Part shown: positions 42,439 through 50,984 of the stretch, one piece after another | How positions within the stretch are numbered: position 1 is the stretch's first letter | Layout of the letters: each line of letters starts with the position of its first letter | Assembly (NCBI GenBank): GCA_965278945.1 | Contig: OZ257128.1 | Location: forward strand, 1,984,001 to 2,048,000 | Length of the DNA: 64,000 nt | Direction of reading: 5' to 3' | From: UBA10649 sp965278945 | GTDB taxonomy: Bacteria > Actinomycetota > Actinomycetes > S36-B12 | Translations under genes and position numbers: made by a program | The notes under the pieces: model-generated | Databases searched by the model: none | What the model was told of the DNA's origin: nothing | What the model saw: only the letters and a program-made list of their open reading frames with translations

Positions 42439-42699
42439 CTACTCCCCCGCCGATGTGAAGCCGCGCAGCCGCGTGATGATCATCATCCGCAAGCCGTCCG
42501 GCGCCGACATGCCGCATGCTCGGTGCACGCGGACCTTGACCGTGCGAACAAGGTAGTAGTCACGCTCGCAGTCCGGGCACTCCTTGAAGTGCTGGGTGAT
42601 CGCGTCGCATCCCTGCGTGTCGAGCTCGGCATCGAGATAGGGATCGATCATCTCGTGGACCTTGCCGCAGTCGGTCTCGTGTGGGTGTCCGCAACTCAT
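42439..42699 (-). CDS. rsrA: RsrA, zinc redox anti-sigma factor
   Basis: 86 residues. Cys11, His37, Cys41 and Cys44 reproduce the ZAS positions HxxxCxxC of Streptomyces RsrA. Thiol oxidation forms a disulfide, zinc leaves and SigR is freed. The ATG overlaps the sigR stop by four bases. Here it is followed by the biotinyl-carrier gene. Confidence 0.94.
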   Translation of the reverse strand: MSCGHPHETDCGKVHEMIDPYLDAELDTQGCDAITQHFKECPDCERDYYLVRTVKVRVHRACGMSAPDGLRMMIITRLRGFTSAGE

Positions 42700-43346
42700 G
42701 CGAAGTCACCCCCGTCGGCTCCAGCGTCGGCACCCACGACGGCCGGAATCAGGCCTCGCTCGATCGCGTAATCCTCGAGGGACTCGCGCAGGAGCTTGCG
42801 GCCACGATGCAGGCGCGACATCACGGTGCCGACCGGCGTCTCCATGATCTCGGCGATCTCCTTGTAGGCGAAGCCCTCGACATCGGCGTAGTACACAGCC
42901 ATCCGGAAGTCCTCGGGCATCGCGGCGAGCGCCTCGACGATGTCCGCGTCGGCCAGCCGGTCGAGCGCCTCGACCTCCGCGGACCGAAGTCCGCGCGAGG
43001 TGTGGCTCTCGGCCTCGGCGAGCTGCCAGTCGGACAGGCCGTCGGTGCCTGTCTGGTAGGGCTGGCGCTGCTTCTTGCGGTAGATGTTGATGTAGGTGTT
43101 CGTGAGGATCCGGAACAGCCACGCCTTGAGGTTGGTGCCCTCGGTGAACGACGAGAAGGCGGCGAAGGCCTTCATGTAGGTCTCCTGCACGAGGTCCTCG
43201 GCATCGGCCGGGTTGCGCGTCATACGCATCGCCGCGCCGTACAACTGGTCCAGGTACTGCATTGCATCGCGCTCGAAACGCGCCGAGACCTCGGCCGGGG
43301 CCTCGGTGGAGGCGGGTCGTGGCGTGGCTTCTGGTGCATCGCTCAT
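42696..43346 (-). CDS. sigR: SigR, thiol-oxidative-stress ECF sigma factor
   Basis: 216 residues from the ATG at 43346. Region 2 is RFERDAMQYLDQLYGAAMRMTRNPADAEDLVQETYMKAF, with a region 4 having LPEDFRMAVYYADVEGFAYKEIAEIME-like spacing and GTVMSRLHRGRKLLRE. Two promoters are suggested: TAGGCT eight bases before the ATG, and a SigR-type GGAAT-N18-GTT further up. The frame stays open for 54 codons upstream, and a GTG at 43427 close to the predicted start of the SigR-dependent transcript would add 27 residues, as in the unstable sigma-R-prime isoform of Streptomyces. Confidence 0.95.
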   Translation of the reverse strand: MSDAPEATPRPASTEAPAEVSARFERDAMQYLDQLYGAAMRMTRNPADAEDLVQETYMKAFAAFSSFTEGTNLKAWLFRILTNTYINIYRKKQRQPYQTGTDGLSDWQLAEAESHTSRGLRSAEVEALDRLADADIVEALAAMPEDFRMAVYYADVEGFAYKEIAEIMETPVGTVMSRLHRGRKLLRESLEDYAIERGLIPAVVGADAGADGGDFA

Positions 43347-43354
43347 TGATGTCG

Positions 43355-43360
43355 AGCCTA
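43355..43360 (-). promoter_or_regulatory. -10 hexamer TAGGCT, proximal sigR promoter
   Basis: TAGGCT on the reverse strand, eight bases before the sigR ATG at 43346; a housekeeping-type, possibly leaderless promoter. Confidence 0.45.
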
Positions 43361-43436
43361 GCCCCGAGCCCGGTCCGTAGAGGCCGAGGGTGGCCAGCCC
43401 GCCTTCGGGCGCCGCAATGAGTAGCACAGCCGTCAC

Positions 43437-43462
43437 AACGCGCCTTCGCGCGCGATCATTCC
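43437..43462 (-). promoter_or_regulatory. SigR-type promoter GGAAT-N18-GTT upstream of sigR
   Basis: On the reverse strand GGAAT (43462-43458) is followed after exactly 18 bases by GTT (43439-43437). This equals the SigR/SigH consensus and predicts a start near 43429, 80-85 bases before the sigR ATG. It overlaps the end of the SRAP coding region. Confidence 0.8.
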
Positions 43463-44190
43463 CCGGCCGGGATCGGCTCGAGCAGCTCCGGGCCGTTGTT
43501 GCGGACATTGTTCACGAGGGTCGAGACCGGGTAGGCGTCCAGGCCGACCGCCGCGGCGGGGGCCATGAGGTCGGCCGGGCTCGGCACCGTCGGGTCCAGC
43601 CAGGTCGCCCAGTTGGCCCTGGCGACGGTCATCGGCATCCGGTCGTGAATCCGGCCCACCTCGTCGGCGGATTGGGTCGTGATGACGGTGCACGTGAGGC
43701 GCCATGCTTCCGGGTCGTCATCCTCGCGCGTGGGGTCTCGCCACCACTCGTACAGGCCGGCCATCGCGAGCGAGGAGCCGTCGGCCGGCCGGATGAAGAA
43801 CGGCTGCTTGATCGGCTTCCCGGACTTGCCCACCGGGGCGTCCGGATCGGTGGGCAAGTACCACTCGTAGTAGCCGTCCGCGGGGAGCAGGCAGCGCCTC
43901 TTCGCGAACGCCCGACGGAACGCGGGCTTCTCCGCGAGGGTCTCGGATCGGGCATTGATCATGCGCGAGCCGATCGACGGGTCCTTGGACCACGACGGGA
44001 CCAGACCCCAACGCCCGCTCATCAGGGTGCGCACCTGCACGTCGTCGACGAGCCGGTCCATGATCATGTAGACCTTTTTCGTCGGCGCGACGTTGTAGTC
44101 GGCCTGCAGTTCCTCCTTCGGCGGCTCGGGGATCTCGAACTCGTCGATCAGCGCCGTGGGGTCAGCAGTTGCTGCGTAGCGTCCGCACAT
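43456..44190 (-). CDS. SRAP/HMCES-type abasic-site shield protein (YedK-like)
   Basis: 244 residues. Cys2 (after Met removal the N-terminal nucleophile), Asn79 in MINARSE, Glu109 in YYEW and His182 in RIHDRMP are the SRAP active-site residues, which crosslink abasic sites in single-stranded DNA. M. tuberculosis Rv3226c is the family member in the same neighbourhood. Its ATG overlaps the FUSC-like gene by one base (TGATG). The C-terminal codons carry the SigR promoter of the next gene. Confidence 0.92.
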   Translation of the reverse strand: MCGRYAATADPTALIDEFEIPEPPKEELQADYNVAPTKKVYMIMDRLVDDVQVRTLMSGRWGLVPSWSKDPSIGSRMINARSETLAEKPAFRRAFAKRRCLLPADGYYEWYLPTDPDAPVGKSGKPIKQPFFIRPADGSSLAMAGLYEWWRDPTREDDDPEAWRLTCTVITTQSADEVGRIHDRMPMTVARANWATWLDPTVPSPADLMAPAAAVGLDAYPVSTLVNNVRNNGPELLEPIPAGE

Positions 44191-45329
44191 CAGTCCGTCT
44201 TCTCCTCGCGAAATTCGCCAAGCTGGATTCGGACCAGGTCCAATCGCCCGAGCATCGAGACCGACGCGAGCGCTCCGCCCACCCCGGCATGGTTGTCCAC
44301 GACGAGTTCGGCAGCTCGGCGCAGCTCGGCCTCCAGCGCGGAGTCAAGTCGCGCCGCGAGGTCCCGGTCACGACCGCCGAGCTGCTCGTCGGGCGCGCCG
44401 AGAACTCCGTGCATCAGCGCGACGACCTTGTCCACCAGACGCCCGAACTCCTCGCCGCTCAGGCGCGGCACGACGTCGGGCCGGTCGTAGATCCTGTTCG
44501 CAGCACCGACGATTCCCCGCACCTGTACGCCGATTCCGCTCAGTCGCCGCAGCTGCACGGCACGGCCATGCACGGTGTCGTTGAGGCCGCGTCCTCGCAT
44601 GTTGAACTGCACGCCCTCGACGAGGCGGACGAGCTCCGCGCGTGCGTCGTCGGCGAGGTCCCGCAGGCGACGACTCGGGACGAGGTAGTCGTGCGGCTCC
44701 CCGTCGGCAAGCGGCGTCTCGCGCGAGCCGGACTCCCGGCCGACACTGACCAAGGTCTCGATGATCGCGTCGCGGTAGGCGCGAAGTGAGTTGTCGAGAG
44801 CCGTCGGCCTCGGCTTCGGTGGGTACAGGAAGACGGCGAGGAGGCCGACGACGCCGCCGATGAGCACGTCCAGCACGCGCCACACGTCCTCGGTGATGGC
44901 ACCGGGGCCGATCGACAGGACGAACACGACCGCGACCGGAATCTGCAGCTGACCGCCGAGCGACCACGGCAGCAGGCGCGCGATGAACAGCGAGACCCCG
45001 ACTCCGAGGGCGAACGACCACCACGTCAGCCCGGCAATATTGACCCACGCCGAGGCGACGAGGACGCCGATGCCCGTGCCGAGAATCCGCTGGATGGACA
45101 TGCCCACCGTCGTCCACGCTGACGCCTGAACGACGAAGAGCGTGGTGAGCGGCGCGAAGATGCCCAGGGTGCTGTGCGAGAGCGCGACAGCCACGGCCCA
45201 CGAGACCGTCACCGCGATCGTGAGGCGAAGAACGTGCGGGACGGAACCAAGTCCGAGCGGACGCTGCCGCATGATCTCGGCAAGATCGAGGTCAGGAAGC
45301 AGGTCGTCGGCGTCCGATGACCTGACCAT
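44190..45329 (-). CDS. FUSC-family membrane protein (aromatic-acid-exporter-like)
   Basis: 379 residues. Five to six hydrophobic helices within residues 33-155, then a long soluble, mostly helical C-terminal domain (ALDNSLRAYRDAIIETLVSVGRESG ...). The arrangement matches half-size FUSC/AaeB-like permeases. The role is unknown. Its ATG has TAACCT six bases upstream; it runs in an operon with the SRAP gene and is divergent from aroA. Confidence 0.78.
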   Translation of the reverse strand: MVRSSDADDLLPDLDLAEIMRQRPLGLGSVPHVLRLTIAVTVSWAVAVALSHSTLGIFAPLTTLFVVQASAWTTVGMSIQRILGTGIGVLVASAWVNIAGLTWWSFALGVGVSLFIARLLPWSLGGQLQIPVAVVFVLSIGPGAITEDVWRVLDVLIGGVVGLLAVFLYPPKPRPTALDNSLRAYRDAIIETLVSVGRESGSRETPLADGEPHDYLVPSRRLRDLADDARAELVRLVEGVQFNMRGRGLNDTVHGRAVQLRRLSGIGVQVRGIVGAANRIYDRPDVVPRLSGEEFGRLVDKVVALMHGVLGAPDEQLGGRDRDLAARLDSALEAELRRAAELVVDNHAGVGGALASVSMLGRLDLVRIQLGEFREEKTD

Positions 45330-45335
45330 TGCTGC

Positions 45336-45341
45336 AGGTTA
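45336..45341 (-). promoter_or_regulatory. -10 hexamer TAACCT, leaderless FUSC-like gene
   Basis: TAACCT on the reverse strand, six bases (GCAGCA) before the ATG at 45329. Confidence 0.55.
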
Positions 45342-45364
45342 GCGCGACCCCACGAGCGCACCGA

Positions 45365-45370
45365 TACCCT
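45365..45370 (+). promoter_or_regulatory. -10 hexamer TACCCT, leaderless aroA
   Basis: TACCCT ends seven bases before the aroA ATG at 45378. Confidence 0.55.
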
Positions 45371-45377
45371 TCAGGCG

Positions 45378-46697
45378 ATGACTTCCACGACGAACGAGAC
45401 TGTGACCGACCTGTGGCCGGCACCGACTGCCACAGGTCCGATTGCTGCCTCGGTCGCGCTGCCCGGCTCCAAGTCCGCGAGCAACCGGGCGCTCATCCTC
45501 GCCTCGCTGGCCGACGCTCCCGGTTCCATCAAGGGCCTGCTGGACGCGCGCGACACGCGATTGATGATCGACGCCCTTCGTCTGCTCGGCAACGAGGTGC
45601 GCGTCACGAAGCGCCACGAGGTGGGCAACATCGACGTGCGCGTCACGCCGCACTTCATGCGTGGCCCGGCCGCCCTCGACGTGGGACTCGCGGGAACCGT
45701 GATGCGCTTCCTTCCGCCCCTCGCCACCCTCGCGCACGGCCAGGTGACGTTCGACGGCGATGCTCACGCCCGCAAGCGCCCGATGGCCACGATCATCGAG
45801 TCCCTCAAGGAACTCGGCGCGAAGGTGTACGACCGCGGCACCGGACGACTTCCCTTCGCGATCGAGGGCACCGGTGAGCTGCGCGGCGGCGAGGTCACGG
45901 TCGATGCGTCGAAGTCGAGCCAGTTCATCTCCGGGCTGCTGCTCAGCTCCGCTCGCTTCAGCGCCGGCATCACGATTCACCATGTCGGCGATCCGATCCC
46001 GAGCATGCCGCACATCGAGATGACGGTCGCGATGCTCGCCGAGCACGGTGTCATCGTGCGTCGGTCGGGCGACTGGGTGTGGCACGTGGATCCGCACGGC
46101 ATCGAGGCGATCGATCGCGCGATCGAGCCGGACCTGTCCAACGCCGCTCCGTTCCTCGCGGCGGCAATGGTCACCGGCGGCACCGTCGTCGTGCCGGACT
46201 GGCCGACTCAAACCACCCAGGCAGGCGATTCGCTCCGCGGGCTTCTCGCATCGATGGGCGCCTCGGTCGAGCTCACCGACGACGGCCTGGTGGTCACCGG
46301 CACCACGTCGATTCGCGGCATCGACGTCGACCTGTCGGCCACCGGGGAGCTTGCGCCCAGCATCACCGCGCTCGCGACTCTCGCGGACTCGCCCACCCGC
46401 CTCCGCGGAATCGGCCATCTGCGCGGCCACGAGACCGACCGGCTCGCCGCACTGACCGCCGAGATCAATCGACTCGGCGGCGATGTCACCGAGACCCACG
46501 ACGGCCTGGTCATTACGCCACGAGACATGCATGGCGGGGAGTTCGGCTCGTACGGCGACCACCGCATGGCGACGGCAGGCGCGATCATCGGCCTGCGCGT
46601 GCCCGGTGTCCTCGTCCAGGACATCGGCACCACCACCAAGACGATGCTGGACTTCCCTGGCGCGTGGGCCCGGATGCTTGGCCAGGAGTCGGCGTAA
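45378..46697 (+). CDS. aroA: 3-phosphoshikimate 1-carboxyvinyltransferase (EPSP synthase)
   Basis: 439 residues. LPGSKSASNRALILASLA with the phosphate-binding Lys/Ser/Arg, GTVMRFLPP, DGDAHARKRPM and SYGDHRMATAGA are the family motifs. It makes EPSP from shikimate-3-phosphate and PEP in the chorismate pathway. It overlaps nothing upstream; rsgA begins two bases after its stop, as in M. tuberculosis aroA-Rv3228. Confidence 0.96.
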   Translation: MTSTTNETVTDLWPAPTATGPIAASVALPGSKSASNRALILASLADAPGSIKGLLDARDTRLMIDALRLLGNEVRVTKRHEVGNIDVRVTPHFMRGPAALDVGLAGTVMRFLPPLATLAHGQVTFDGDAHARKRPMATIIESLKELGAKVYDRGTGRLPFAIEGTGELRGGEVTVDASKSSQFISGLLLSSARFSAGITIHHVGDPIPSMPHIEMTVAMLAEHGVIVRRSGDWVWHVDPHGIEAIDRAIEPDLSNAAPFLAAAMVTGGTVVVPDWPTQTTQAGDSLRGLLASMGASVELTDDGLVVTGTTSIRGIDVDLSATGELAPSITALATLADSPTRLRGIGHLRGHETDRLAALTAEINRLGGDVTETHDGLVITPRDMHGGEFGSYGDHRMATAGAIIGLRVPGVLVQDIGTTTKTMLDFPGAWARMLGQESA

Positions 46698-46699
46698 GC

Positions 46700-47698
46700 A
46701 TGAGCCCGCGCGAGCTGGACGAGGACGATGTCCGCATACGACCGGGACGGGGCAAGACCCGACCACGCTCGAAGGACCGGCCCGAGCACGCCGACGCCCA
46801 GCCGGGCACCGTGATCACCGTCGATCGCGGTCGCTTCACCGTCGAGCTCGACGATCTCACGCCGATCTACGCGATTAAGGCGCGCGAGCTGGGCCGCAAG
46901 GGCATCGTCGTGGGCGATCACGTCGACGTCGTCGGCGATGTCACCGGCGACACCGACACCCAGGGCCGCATCGTTCGTCGGCACGAGCGCACCTCGACAC
47001 TGCGTCGGACCGCGGATGACACCGACCCGATCGAACGCGTTGTCGTCGCGAACGCATCGCAGCTGGCCGTCGTGACCGCGACGGTCAATCCCGCGCCGCG
47101 CACCGGCCTGATCGACCGCGCGTTCGTCGCCGCGTACGACGCGGGCATCGCGCCGATGCTGATCGTCACGAAGATCGACCTGGCGCCGCCGGACGAACTG
47201 CTCGCGATGTACGGGCCGCTCGACCTGCCCGTCTACCTGATCAGCGGCAAGCAGGTGCCACAGGCATTGCGCGACGTGCTTGCCGACGAGGCCACCGTCC
47301 TCGTCGGCCACTCCGGTGTCGGCAAGTCCACCCTGGTCAACAACCTCGTACCGACGGCCGACCGATCGACTGGACACGTGAACGAGGTCACCGGCCGAGG
47401 CCGGCACACCTCGACGAGCGTCGAGGCGCTGCTCCTGCCCGGCGGCGGATGGATCATCGACACCCCGGGCATCCGGTCCTTCGGACTTGCCCATGTCGAC
47501 GTGGACCGCGTCATCGAGGCGTTCCCCGACCTGCACGATCTCACCGAGGGGTGCCCGCGGGGCTGCACTCACGACGAGGAGGAGTGCGCTCTGAACGAGG
47601 TGGGCACCGCCGACGGAATCAGCCGCGTCGCGTCATTGCGCCGGCTGATCCGCAGTCGCTCGACCGACGAGGCGAACTACGAGCGGGCGGAGAACTAG
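46700..47698 (+). CDS. rsgA: RsgA, circularly permuted ribosome-maturation GTPase
   Basis: 332 residues from the ATG at 46700. An OB-fold N-terminal domain precedes the permuted GTPase with G4 TKID at 157-160 before the P-loop GHSGVGKS at 203-210 and G3 DTPG, and the zinc site CPRGCTHDEEEC lies near the C-terminus. It checks late assembly of the 30S subunit. An N-terminal extension RGKTRPRSKDR is basic. Co-transcribed with aroA. Its stop overlaps that of the DUF2231 gene. Confidence 0.94.
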   Translation: MSPRELDEDDVRIRPGRGKTRPRSKDRPEHADAQPGTVITVDRGRFTVELDDLTPIYAIKARELGRKGIVVGDHVDVVGDVTGDTDTQGRIVRRHERTSTLRRTADDTDPIERVVVANASQLAVVTATVNPAPRTGLIDRAFVAAYDAGIAPMLIVTKIDLAPPDELLAMYGPLDLPVYLISGKQVPQALRDVLADEATVLVGHSGVGKSTLVNNLVPTADRSTGHVNEVTGRGRHTSTSVEALLLPGGGWIIDTPGIRSFGLAHVDVDRVIEAFPDLHDLTEGCPRGCTHDEEECALNEVGTADGISRVASLRRLIRSRSTDEANYERAEN

Positions 47699-48168
47699 GG
47701 CTTCGTGCTCTTGACGATCTGCTCCCAGACCGCGCGGGCTCCTGAATCCCCGACCCTGAACGTCCACCACGTTGCGACGACCGCACCGATCACGACGATG
47801 ACGGCGAAGACGACCAGCCACGTCGGCCGCGACACGTTCGCCGGGATGCCGCGATCGACGAGCCACAGGACCAGAACCAGGACGAACAGTCCGATCGCGA
47901 AGTAGGGCATCACGTTGCCGAGCGACGCGTGCGGATCGGGAGTACCGACCCGCTCGGCCAGCTGCTCACCGGAGAGCTTGGCGACGATCGACGCGAGCGC
48001 GCCGATTCCCGCGAGGATCACGACAATCGTGCCGAAACGCCGCGAGAACGATCGTCGCGCGGCCATGAGGATGGCACCGATTGCGGACAGCGGGACCAGC
48101 ACGACGACCGCATGCACGACGAGTGCGTGTACCGGGAGTCCGCCGATGGTGTCGAAGAGTGAGTCCAC
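47695..48168 (-). CDS. DUF2231 four-helix membrane protein
   Basis: 157 residues with four hydrophobic helices (about 13-35, 45-63, 83-106 and 117-137). The HAxxVHxxV-type start GGLPVHALVVHAVVVLVPLS is the mark of DUF2231, where paired His suggest heme or metal binding. Function is unknown. The GTG start has TACAGT six bases upstream; divergent from hisN. Confidence 0.82.
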   Translation of the reverse strand: MDSLFDTIGGLPVHALVVHAVVVLVPLSAIGAILMAARRSFSRRFGTIVVILAGIGALASIVAKLSGEQLAERVGTPDPHASLGNVMPYFAIGLFVLVLVLWLVDRGIPANVSRPTWLVVFAVIVVIGAVVATWWTFRVGDSGARAVWEQIVKSTKP

Positions 48169-48174
48169 GCGCTC

Positions 48175-48180
48175 ACTGTA
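48175..48180 (-). promoter_or_regulatory. -10 hexamer TACAGT, leaderless DUF2231 gene
   Basis: TACAGT on the reverse strand, six bases (GAGCGC) before the GTG at 48168. Confidence 0.55.
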
Positions 48181-48218
48181 GGGAAGGAATCAGCCTCGGT
48201 CGATAGATGGCGTCGCGA

Positions 48219-48224
48219 TAGCGT
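48219..48224 (+). promoter_or_regulatory. -10 hexamer TAGCGT, leaderless hisN
   Basis: TAGCGT ends seven bases before the ATG at 48232, preferring it to an in-frame GTG at 48223 that lies inside the hexamer. Confidence 0.55.
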
Positions 48225-48231
48225 GCGCGTC

Positions 48232-49014
48232 ATGAGTCTCGCCGACGATCTGGCTCTCGCCCACCGCATGGCCGACGTAGCGGACTCGTTGTCGATGAGC
48301 CGCTTTCGCGCTGCCGACCTGGTCGTCGAGACCAAGCCCGACCTTTCTCCCGTGTCCGAGGCAGATCGCGCGGTCGAACTGGCACTTCGGGAGTTGATCG
48401 CCGCACGCCGACCCGACGACTCAGTTCTCGGCGAGGAATTCGGCAACGACGGAGCCGCGGACCGGCAGTGGATCCTCGATCCCATCGACGGGACGAAGAA
48501 CTATGTTCGCGGCGTGCCGGTCTGGGCGACACTCATCGCGCTCCTCGACAAGGGCGAGATCACGATCGGGGTCGTCTCCAGCCCCCCGCTGGCTCGTCGG
48601 TGGTGGGCGTCGTCGGGGAACGGGGCCTTCGTGCGCGAGCCCGGCTCCGACCAGCCACGGCGGCTGCAGGTCAGCGGGGTCCGGAGCTTGGCCGACGCGT
48701 CCGTGTCCATCTCCGACCAGGTCGGCTGGGCCGAGCGCGGGTCGTCATCAGGCCTGCGAGCCCTCCTCGACGACACCTGGCGGCAGCGGGGCTACGGCGA
48801 CTTCTGGTCGCACATGCTCGTCGCCGAGGGAGCCGTCGACATCGCCGCAGAGCCGCACCTGGAGAGCTACGACATGGCCGCGCTCGTGCCGATCGTGCAG
48901 GAGGCGGGAGGGCGGATCACCGCGTTTTCCGGCGAACCAGCGATCTGGGGAGGCTGCGCGGTGGCCACGAATGGCGTGCTACATGACGACGTCCTGTCCC
49001 TTTTGTTGGACTAA
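48232..49014 (+). CDS. hisN: histidinol-phosphatase, inositol-monophosphatase family
   Basis: 260 residues. Metal-binding motifs GEEFG, DPIDGTKNYVRG and the C-terminal ESYDMAALVPIVQEAGGRIT are those of IMPase-type phosphatases; the DGTKN-FVRG form and the size fit actinobacterial HisN, which hydrolyses L-histidinol phosphate. An inositol phosphatase remains an alternative. No other his gene is in the window. The CBS-domain gene follows 69 bp later. Confidence 0.82.
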   Translation: MSLADDLALAHRMADVADSLSMSRFRAADLVVETKPDLSPVSEADRAVELALRELIAARRPDDSVLGEEFGNDGAADRQWILDPIDGTKNYVRGVPVWATLIALLDKGEITIGVVSSPPLARRWWASSGNGAFVREPGSDQPRRLQVSGVRSLADASVSISDQVGWAERGSSSGLRALLDDTWRQRGYGDFWSHMLVAEGAVDIAAEPHLESYDMAALVPIVQEAGGRITAFSGEPAIWGGCAVATNGVLHDDVLSLLLD

Positions 49015-49083
49015 CCGGGTCCGGCCGCCCGTTTCCGGGACAAACCGGCCGCCCACCGGCACCATGGGCAGCGGAGGTGCGCC

Positions 49084-49515
49084 ATGCAACTGTCCACGAT
49101 CATTGCCGCCAAGGGCGGCGCCGTCGTCACGATCCAGCCCGATGCAACCGTGGCCGACCTGGTCGCGATGCTCGCCGAGCACAATGTCGGTGCGCTGGTC
49201 GTCTCGGCCGACGGCCGCACGATCACCGGCATCGTGTCCGAGCGAGATGTCGTACGTGCCGTCGCGCACGGACCCGAGGCACTCGCGCGACCGATCGCCT
49301 CGATCATGACCAGTCACGTGTTCTGTGCCCCGCCGGAGGCGCACGTCGACGAACTCATGCACCTGATGACCGAGAAGCGCGTGCGTCACATCCCGGTCAC
49401 CGACCCGCTCGGGGTCCTGCTCGGCATCGTCAGCATCGGCGACGTCGTCAAGTCCCGACTCGGCGAGCTCGAGGGCGAGCGCGCCGCCCTGCTGGAGTAC
49501 ATCACCAAGGGCTAG
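49084..49515 (+). CDS. two-CBS-domain protein
   Basis: 143 residues forming one Bateman module: first CBS domain at about 5-60 with VGALVVSADGRTITGIVSERDVVRA, second at about 72-128 with HVDELMHLMTEKRVRHIPV and LGIVSIGDVVK. Such pairs bind adenosine nucleotides. No attached enzyme domain, so a stand-alone regulator of unknown partner. GGAGG precedes the ATG. Confidence 0.87.
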   Translation: MQLSTIIAAKGGAVVTIQPDATVADLVAMLAEHNVGALVVSADGRTITGIVSERDVVRAVAHGPEALARPIASIMTSHVFCAPPEAHVDELMHLMTEKRVRHIPVTDPLGVLLGIVSIGDVVKSRLGELEGERAALLEYITKG

Positions 49516-49545
49516 CAGTAGCCGGCCAGCCCGCCGCCCCGCTCT

Positions 49546-49608
49546 CGCCGACCTTGAGGTTGGCGTGGGTTTCACCCCCGAATTTCCACGCCAACCTCAA
49601 GGTCGGCG
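49546..49608. terminator. 23-bp inverted repeat between CBS and P450 genes
   Basis: Arms 49546-49568 and 49586-49608 are perfectly complementary around a 17-base loop. Each arm can also fold alone (CGCC, ACC, TTGA, GGT, GGCG with one mismatched pair). The right arm contains the P450 stop codon at 49597-49599. It probably terminates transcription from both sides of this convergent junction. Confidence 0.65.
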
Positions 49609-50979
49609 GGTGATGCGCAGGGGCAGGCCCCCGACGGGGCGGATCGTCACGAGCGGCTCGGCGACCGGCATCGTCGATCCGGCCGGGTACTCCATCTCGT
49701 ACCGCCCGGCAATGGCCGACAGCATCAACGTGCCCTCGACATTCGCGAAGTCGCGTCCGATGCACTGGCGCGGACCGGCGCCGAACGGGATGAACGACGA
49801 ACGTGCCGCGGCCGAATCGATGAACCGCGACGGGCAGAAATCCTGCGGATCGGACCATGCGTTCGGGTGCCGATGGACCAGCCACGGACTGAGGATGATC
49901 ACCGCGCCGGCCGGGATAGCGTGCCCGGCGAGTTCGTCGGCGGCGAGCGACTTGCGGGTGATGAGCCACGCGGGCGGGAACAGTCGTAGGGACTCGTCGA
50001 ATACTGCGCGCGCGAAGGGCAGTCGCTCGTAGTCCGCGAACCGGGGCGCCCGACCGCCCAGCACCGACACGGACTCGCGATGCAGGTCGTCCTGCACCGC
50101 AGGATGGCTGGCGAGCAGCGCCCACGACCAGGTCAGCGCACTCGCCACGGTCTCGTGACCGGCGACGATGAAGGTGACCACCTGATCGCGGATCTCCCGG
50201 GTGGACAGGCCCATCCCCGACTCGTCGCGCGAGCCGAGCAGCAGGTCGAGCATGTCCTGCGGCTCGTCCGCTGGCCGCGCTCGCCGATCGTCCATCATGC
50301 GTGCCACCGCCTGATCGAGGCGGCGCACCGATTTCTGCAACGTGCGATTGCCAGGAGTCGGCACCCATCCGGGCGGGCTTATAGGGACGCGCGCGCGTGC
50401 GATCACCACGTCGAGCGCCGACAGCGTCGCGCTCGCGAGTTGCTCCGCGTCGGCCGACAGGTCGGTGCCGAACAACGCATGGCCAACGATCTCCAAGGTC
50501 GCGTGCATCATCGCCTCGTCGACATCCGCGACGGCACCGACGGGCAGCGCGTCCCAGTGCGCGAACGCTCGCTGCAGGGCCACGTCCACGTGCGCGACGA
50601 TCGACTCGAGCGTCTCGTGATGGAAGGCCGGCTGCACCAGCGGTCGCTGGCGCCGCCACGGCTCGGTGTCGGCGACGAGCAGTCCCTCGCCGGTGACCAG
50701 GGCGAGCGATCGGTACTGAATCGTCGACTTGCCGTAGGCCTTCGCATTGCCGACCAGCACCCGCCGGACTGCGTCGGGATCGTTGACGAGGTAGGTGGGC
50801 GGGCGGGGAATCGGGAACTGGACGACGTCGCCGTACTCGCGCCACGTGCTCTCGAGGTACGCGAGCGGGTTGCGGCGGATCGCGCCGAAGGCGCGAAGCA
50901 TCTCGGGACCCTCGGGTCCGGGCGCGGTAGCCGGGGTGCCGAGGAAGGAGCGCCGAGGATCGCTCGGTGACGAGGACAC
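49597..50979 (-). CDS. cytochrome P450
   Basis: 460 residues. I-helix AGHETVASAL with the oxygen-activating Thr, ExxR in ESLRLFPP, and the heme loop FGAGPRQCIGRDF with thiolate Cys at about 406. No membrane anchor, so a soluble bacterial enzyme needing ferredoxin and reductase; none is adjacent. Substrate unknown, possibly a fatty or terpenoid molecule. It starts five bases after the SulP gene and its last codons lie in the inverted repeat. Confidence 0.92.
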   Translation of the reverse strand: MSSSPSDPRRSFLGTPATAPGPEGPEMLRAFGAIRRNPLAYLESTWREYGDVVQFPIPRPPTYLVNDPDAVRRVLVGNAKAYGKSTIQYRSLALVTGEGLLVADTEPWRRQRPLVQPAFHHETLESIVAHVDVALQRAFAHWDALPVGAVADVDEAMMHATLEIVGHALFGTDLSADAEQLASATLSALDVVIARARVPISPPGWVPTPGNRTLQKSVRRLDQAVARMMDDRRARPADEPQDMLDLLLGSRDESGMGLSTREIRDQVVTFIVAGHETVASALTWSWALLASHPAVQDDLHRESVSVLGGRAPRFADYERLPFARAVFDESLRLFPPAWLITRKSLAADELAGHAIPAGAVIILSPWLVHRHPNAWSDPQDFCPSRFIDSAAARSSFIPFGAGPRQCIGRDFANVEGTLMLSAIAGRYEMEYPAGSTMPVAEPLVTIRPVGGLPLRITRRP

Positions 50980-50984
50980 GAGGT

